Shown: positions 56,123 to 64,000 of the stretch, piece by piece
Position numbering within the stretch: the stretch's first letter is position 1
How the letters are laid out: each line of letters opens with the position of its first letter
From: Microbacterium lacticum
Lineage (GTDB): Bacteria > Actinomycetota > Actinomycetes > Actinomycetales > Microbacteriaceae
Assembly: GCF_006716815.1 (NCBI RefSeq)
Contig: NZ_VFPS01000001.1
Span: 372,001-436,000, forward strand
Direction: 5' to 3'
DNA: 64,000 nucleotides
Program-made: the position numbers and the translations under genes
The notes under the pieces: model-generated
Told to the model about the DNA's origin: nothing
Seen by the model: only the letters and a program-made list of their open reading frames with translations
The model's database searches: none

Positions 56123-60676
<4,554 letters not shown>

Positions 60677-60698
60677 ACCCACCGGGAGACCCGAAACC

Positions 60699-62087
60699 AT
60701 GCCCACACACGCTGCAAGTTCTGGCAAGACGTACCTGACCTGGGGCAACAAGATCGGCTACGGCTCCGGCGACGTTGCCGGCAACGTCGTCTACGCCTTC
60801 CTGTCGGCCTTCCTGATGATCTACCTGACCGACCAGATGGGCCTCAACCCCGGCGTCATCGGCACGCTCATGATGGTCGCCCAGCTGTTCAATGGTGTCA
60901 CCGACATCGGTTTCGGGGCCTTGCTCGACCGCACCCATACCCGAATGGGCAAGGCCCGCCCGTGGATGCTGTGGTCCTATATCGGCTGCGCCATCACCCT
61001 CGTCGCCTGCTACGCCATCCCCGGCGGGCTGGGCCAGACCGCACAGTACGTGTGGTTCTTCATCGCCTACACCCTGCTCAACAGCGTCTTCTTCACCGCC
61101 AACAACATCGCCTACTCGGCGCTGACCGCGCTCATCACCAAGAACTCCGTAGAACGCGTCCAGATGGGCTCCATCCGGTTCATGTTCGCCTTCACCACCA
61201 GCATGCTCATCCAGACCTTCACCGTGCAGGGGGTCCGCGCGCTGGGTGGCGGCGCCGACGGCTGGCGCTGGATCGCGATCATCTACGCGGTCATCGGGTT
61301 GGTGGTGAACACCATCTCGGTGATGTCGGTCAAGGAGCTCCCCCCGGAGGAACTCGACGAGGGTCGCGAGACTGGTGTCGCGGACAAGTACACCTTCAAG
61401 GAGGGCGCCCGGATCCTGCTCAGCAACAAGTACTACCTGATCATCCTGGTGATCTTCCTGGTGCAGCAGATCTTCACCGCCACCCTCAACATGGGCATCT
61501 ACTTCATGACCTACATCCTGGGCGACGCCACCCAGCTGGGCGTGTTCGCGTGGGCCATCAACATTCCGCTCATCATCGGCCTGCTGTTCACCCCCGCGCT
61601 GGTGAAGCGTTACGGCGAGATGTTCAAGGTCAATGTGTGGGGCTACGTCATCGCACTGGTGGGCCGGCTCGGCGTGGTGGCCAGCGGCTACCTTGGCAAC
61701 ATCCCCTTGATGATCGCCTGCTCCGCGATCGCGTCGTTCGGCATGAGCCCCCTGCAGGGAACCCTCAACGCGCTGATCGCCGAGGCCTCCGAGTACAGCT
61801 TCCTGCGCACCGGCAAGCGCATCGACGGAATGATGTTCTCCTGCACCACCCTCGGCGTGAAGATCGGCGGCGGCGTCGGGACCGCCCTGGCCGGCTGGCT
61901 CCTGGCGGCCAGCGGCTACGTCGGCAAGGCCACCACCCAGCCCGACTCGACCATCACCATGCTGTACTTCATGTACCTGTGGATCCCGGCCATCGCCACC
62001 GGCATCATCCTGTTCTTCCTCACCCGGCTCGACGTCGAGAAGGCCAACCGGGCGCTGCGCACGTCGGCAGACCGCGTGACCGCGTGA
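60699..62087 (+). CDS. lacS: GPH-family sugar:cation symporter (probable lactose permease)
   Basis: A 462-aa transporter of the glycoside-pentoside-hexuronide family (MFS superfamily), with about 12 membrane helices. Family marks are KIGYGSGDVAGNVVYAF at the start of TM1, DIGFGALLDRTHTRMGKARPW (the conserved loop 2-3) and MVSFG-like ASFGMSPLQGTLNALIAEASEY. It lacks the C-terminal PTS EIIA-like domain of streptococcal LacS. Lactose or galactose as substrate is inferred from the neighbours. GGGAG lies about 15 bases before the ATG; the gene follows lacZ by 22 bases. Confidence 0.9.
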   Translation: MPTHAASSGKTYLTWGNKIGYGSGDVAGNVVYAFLSAFLMIYLTDQMGLNPGVIGTLMMVAQLFNGVTDIGFGALLDRTHTRMGKARPWMLWSYIGCAITLVACYAIPGGLGQTAQYVWFFIAYTLLNSVFFTANNIAYSALTALITKNSVERVQMGSIRFMFAFTTSMLIQTFTVQGVRALGGGADGWRWIAIIYAVIGLVVNTISVMSVKELPPEELDEGRETGVADKYTFKEGARILLSNKYYLIILVIFLVQQIFTATLNMGIYFMTYILGDATQLGVFAWAINIPLIIGLLFTPALVKRYGEMFKVNVWGYVIALVGRLGVVASGYLGNIPLMIACSAIASFGMSPLQGTLNALIAEASEYSFLRTGKRIDGMMFSCTTLGVKIGGGVGTALAGWLLAASGYVGKATTQPDSTITMLYFMYLWIPAIATGIILFFLTRLDVEKANRALRTSADRVTA

Positions 62088-62132
62088 GCACCAGCACCCT
62101 CTTCGAGCATCCCCAGAGACACAGGAGAAGAC

Positions 62133-63128
62133 ATGTCGTGGTTGGTCACCGGCGGAGCCGGCTACATCGGGTCGCACGTCGTGCGGGCCTTCATCGAGCA
62201 GGGCATCACCCCGATCGTGGTCGACGACCTGTCCAGCGGCCACCGGGAATTCGTGCCCGACGGCGTCGACTTCGTCGAAGGCCAGGTGCAGGACACCTCG
62301 CTGCTGGAGCGGACGATGCGTGAGCACGACGTCGAGGGCGTGATGCACATCGCTGGGTACAAGTACGCCGGCGTGTCGGTCGCCCGGCCGCTGCACACCT
62401 ACAGCCAGAACGTGCAGGGCACCGCGGCGGTGCTGGAGGCGATGCAGCGCGTCGGCGTCAGCCGAATCGTGTTCTCCAGCTCGGCGGCCGTCTACGGCAC
62501 CCCCGACGTCGACCTGGTCACCGAGGACCAGCCCACCGCCCCCAAGTCGCCCTACGGCCAGAGCAAGCTGATCGGCGAGTGGCTGCTGGCCGACCAGGCC
62601 CGCGCGCTGGAGCTCACCGACGGTGCCACGCCGCTGCAGCACGTCAGCCTGCGCTACTTCAACGTCGTCGGCTCCGGCACCGACGAGGTCTACGACACCA
62701 GCCCGCACAACCTGTTCCCGCTGGTCATCGAGGCGCTCATCGAGGGCCGCACGCCCCGCATCAACGGCACCGACTACCCGACGCCGGACGGCACCTGCGT
62801 GCGCGACTACGTCCACGTCGCCGACTTGGCCACCAGCCACGTCGCCGCCGCGACGGCGATGGCCGAGGGGCGCGAGCTGCGGCCGGTGTACAACCTGGGC
62901 AGCGGCGACGGGCTCTCGGTGCGCGAGATCATGGACGCGATGCAGCGTGGCACCGGCCACACCTTCGAGCCGGTGATCGGCGAGCGCCGCCCCGGCGACC
63001 CGGCGCGCATCGTCGCCAACGGGGACGCCGCCGCCCGCGACCTGGACTGGCGGATGCGCCACTCCATCGACGACATGGTCACCTCGGCGTGGCAGGCGCG
63101 CACCGCCCATCCCGACATAAGCGAGTGA
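62133..63128 (+). CDS. galE: UDP-glucose 4-epimerase
   Basis: A 331-aa NAD-dependent extended short-chain dehydrogenase that interconverts UDP-galactose and UDP-glucose. NAD loop TGGAGYIG is at about residues 6-13, the active site Tyr141-x3-Lys145 in SPYGQSKLIGE with the Ser of SSSAAVYGTP, and SLRYFNVVGSG and RRPGDPARIVANG bind the UDP-sugar. AGGAG lies upstream of the ATG, and it follows the symporter by 45 bases. Confidence 0.95.
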   Translation: MSWLVTGGAGYIGSHVVRAFIEQGITPIVVDDLSSGHREFVPDGVDFVEGQVQDTSLLERTMREHDVEGVMHIAGYKYAGVSVARPLHTYSQNVQGTAAVLEAMQRVGVSRIVFSSSAAVYGTPDVDLVTEDQPTAPKSPYGQSKLIGEWLLADQARALELTDGATPLQHVSLRYFNVVGSGTDEVYDTSPHNLFPLVIEALIEGRTPRINGTDYPTPDGTCVRDYVHVADLATSHVAAATAMAEGRELRPVYNLGSGDGLSVREIMDAMQRGTGHTFEPVIGERRPGDPARIVANGDAAARDLDWRMRHSIDDMVTSAWQARTAHPDISE

Positions 63129-63233
63129 GACCCGCTGACCACGGCACCTGCCTCATCGGGACACGACACGCCTCACCCCACCCGCGATGTCGACCACCCG
63201 AACCCGCACCCAGTTGACCAGGAGAAGTACTCA

Positions 63234-63269
63234 GTGGCAGACGTTTTCCAACCACCGGGTATCTTAATC
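63234..63269 (+). pseudogene. 5' fragment of a gene broken by the ISL3 element
   Basis: AGGAGA at 63220-63225 precedes GTG 63234, and the frame MADVFQPPGILI runs for 12 codons before the presumed IS end at 63270. The frame then stops at TAG 63291. It would be the next gene of the lactose unit; the fragment is too short to identify. Confidence 0.5.
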
Positions 63270-64000
63270 GGCTCATCACAGATGAGGGTGTAGCTGGGGC
63301 GGTGGCCAGGTAGGGGCCGAGGTCTCCCGATGATGGGGGTTCCTACACCTTCCATCCAGAAGACCTCGACTTGTCTGACGCTACCTTCGCTTGCCCCGAC
63401 CTGACCAAGTTCTGTCGGCTCGACGACCTCGGGCTCGTCGTCACCGGGCAACGGATCGAGCCCGACCGTGCCGTTCTCGCGTGCCGGGTCGTCGACGACG
63501 ACCGCTGGTGCCGCGGCTGCGGCTGTGAAGGCAGCCCGCGCGACTCGGTCACGCGCGAGCTCGCCCACGCCCCGCAGGGCTGGCGGCCGACGACCTTGGT
63601 CGTGACGGTCCGTCGGTACCGGTGCACCGGCTGCACCCGCGTGTGGCGCCAAGACACCAGCGCGGCGGCCGAACCGCGGGCCAAGCTGTCCCGTGCTGGG
63701 CTGCGGTGGGCGCTGGAAGGGATCGTGGTCCAGCACCTCACCGTGGCCCGGGTCGCCGAAGGACTCGGCGTCGCCTGGAACACCGCCAACGACGCGGTCC
63801 TGGCCGAAGGCAAGCGGCTGCTGATCAACGACCCGGCCCGATTCGACGGCGTCAAGGTCATCGGAGTCGACGAACTCGTGTGGCGCCACACCCGCCGCGG
63901 CGACAAGTACGTCACCGTGATCATCGACCTCACCCCTGTCCGTGACGGCACTGGCCCCGCCCGGCTGCTCGACATGGTCGAGGGCCGCTCCAAGCAGGCG
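63270..64000 (+). mobile_element. ISL3-family insertion sequence (left part)
   Basis: The left end is placed at GGCTCATCACAG (63270), the point where the preceding frame breaks and about 100 bases before the transposase. The right end is beyond the window. Confidence 0.6.
63371..64000 (+). CDS. ISL3-family transposase (3' end outside window)
   Basis: The frame opens with TTG at 63371 (LSDATFACPDLTKFCRLDDLGLVV) and remains open to the right edge (210 codons). The N-terminal zinc-binding domain has CRVVDDDRWCRGCGCEG and RYRCTGCTRVWRQD. An HTH (LTVARVAEGLGVAWNTANDAVL) follows, and the first DDE Asp is in VIGVDELVW. This matches ISL3 transposases of actinobacteria. An upstream start is possible. 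Confidence 0.88.
   Translation, partial: MSDATFACPDLTKFCRLDDLGLVVTGQRIEPDRAVLACRVVDDDRWCRGCGCEGSPRDSVTRELAHAPQGWRPTTLVVTVRRYRCTGCTRVWRQDTSAAAEPRAKLSRAGLRWALEGIVVQHLTVARVAEGLGVAWNTANDAVLAEGKRLLINDPARFDGVKVIGVDELVWRHTRRGDKYVTVIIDLTPVRDGTGPARLLDMVEGRSKQA

Overview
Organism and chromosome. The window is high-GC actinobacterial DNA and looks like the family Microbacteriaceae, most likely Microbacterium or a close relative. The evidence is an EttA/ValS/IleS/FolC set of actinobacterial type, a translational T-box on ileS, an RpiB with the actinobacterial Glu variant, Leu codons dominated by CTC, very many ATGA/GTGA gene overlaps, and a heavily repeated 7-mer (GGATGCC/GGCATCC). The genus is inferred, not proven.

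Core part (1-51456). From left to right: the 3' part of a MocR-type aminotransferase-regulator; a small gene with an SOS-like box; an SSB paralogue; a lipoprotein; ettA and two acyl-CoA thioesterases; an MscS channel, truncated haemoglobin and FAD dehydrogenase run; an ABC-2 exporter pair; pepN; an ArsR regulator with a SulP transporter; rpiB with an Nei-type glycosylase; a PaiB-like protein with an amidohydrolase; dps; a gamma-carbonic-anhydrase-like protein; tRNA-Gly and tRNA-Pro (divergent); tig-clpP1-clpP2-clpX; dcp with a divergent HTH regulator; valS; a repeat-rich patch with a broken gene; T-box-ileS-folC-DUF4233-ndk; a VKOR-like protein; rne; rplU-rpmA; obgE-proB-proA; a small membrane protein-nadD-acidic membrane protein-rsfS; and tRNA-Ala(GGC). 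These are mostly housekeeping genes in tight operons. Many genes seem to have leaderless transcripts, with a TANNNT box 6-9 bases before the start codon.

Accessory part (51457-64000). Immediately downstream of tRNA-Ala lies a mosaic island. It starts with a large serine recombinase whose reading frame runs through the tRNA gene into the antisense of rsfS. Next come three genes typical of actinobacterial conjugative elements (a small protein, a DUF4913-like protein and a plasmid-type SSB) and the tail of a fourth gene cut by an IS3-family element. On the far side of that IS is a lactose/galactose cluster: galK, divergent from lacZ, a GPH-family sugar symporter and galE. A following gene is broken after about 12 codons by an ISL3-family element that runs off the window. 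The sugar genes prefer CTG for Leu and almost lack the GGATGCC word, so they look recently acquired.

How the parts work together. The island would let the host import lactose by cation symport, split it with LacZ, phosphorylate galactose with GalK and interconvert UDP-sugars with GalE. No galT (galactose-1-phosphate uridylyltransferase) is seen, so the Leloir pathway is incomplete within the window. A gene set of this kind, flanked by IS elements in an actinobacterium, would fit a dairy-associated lineage, but that is inference only.
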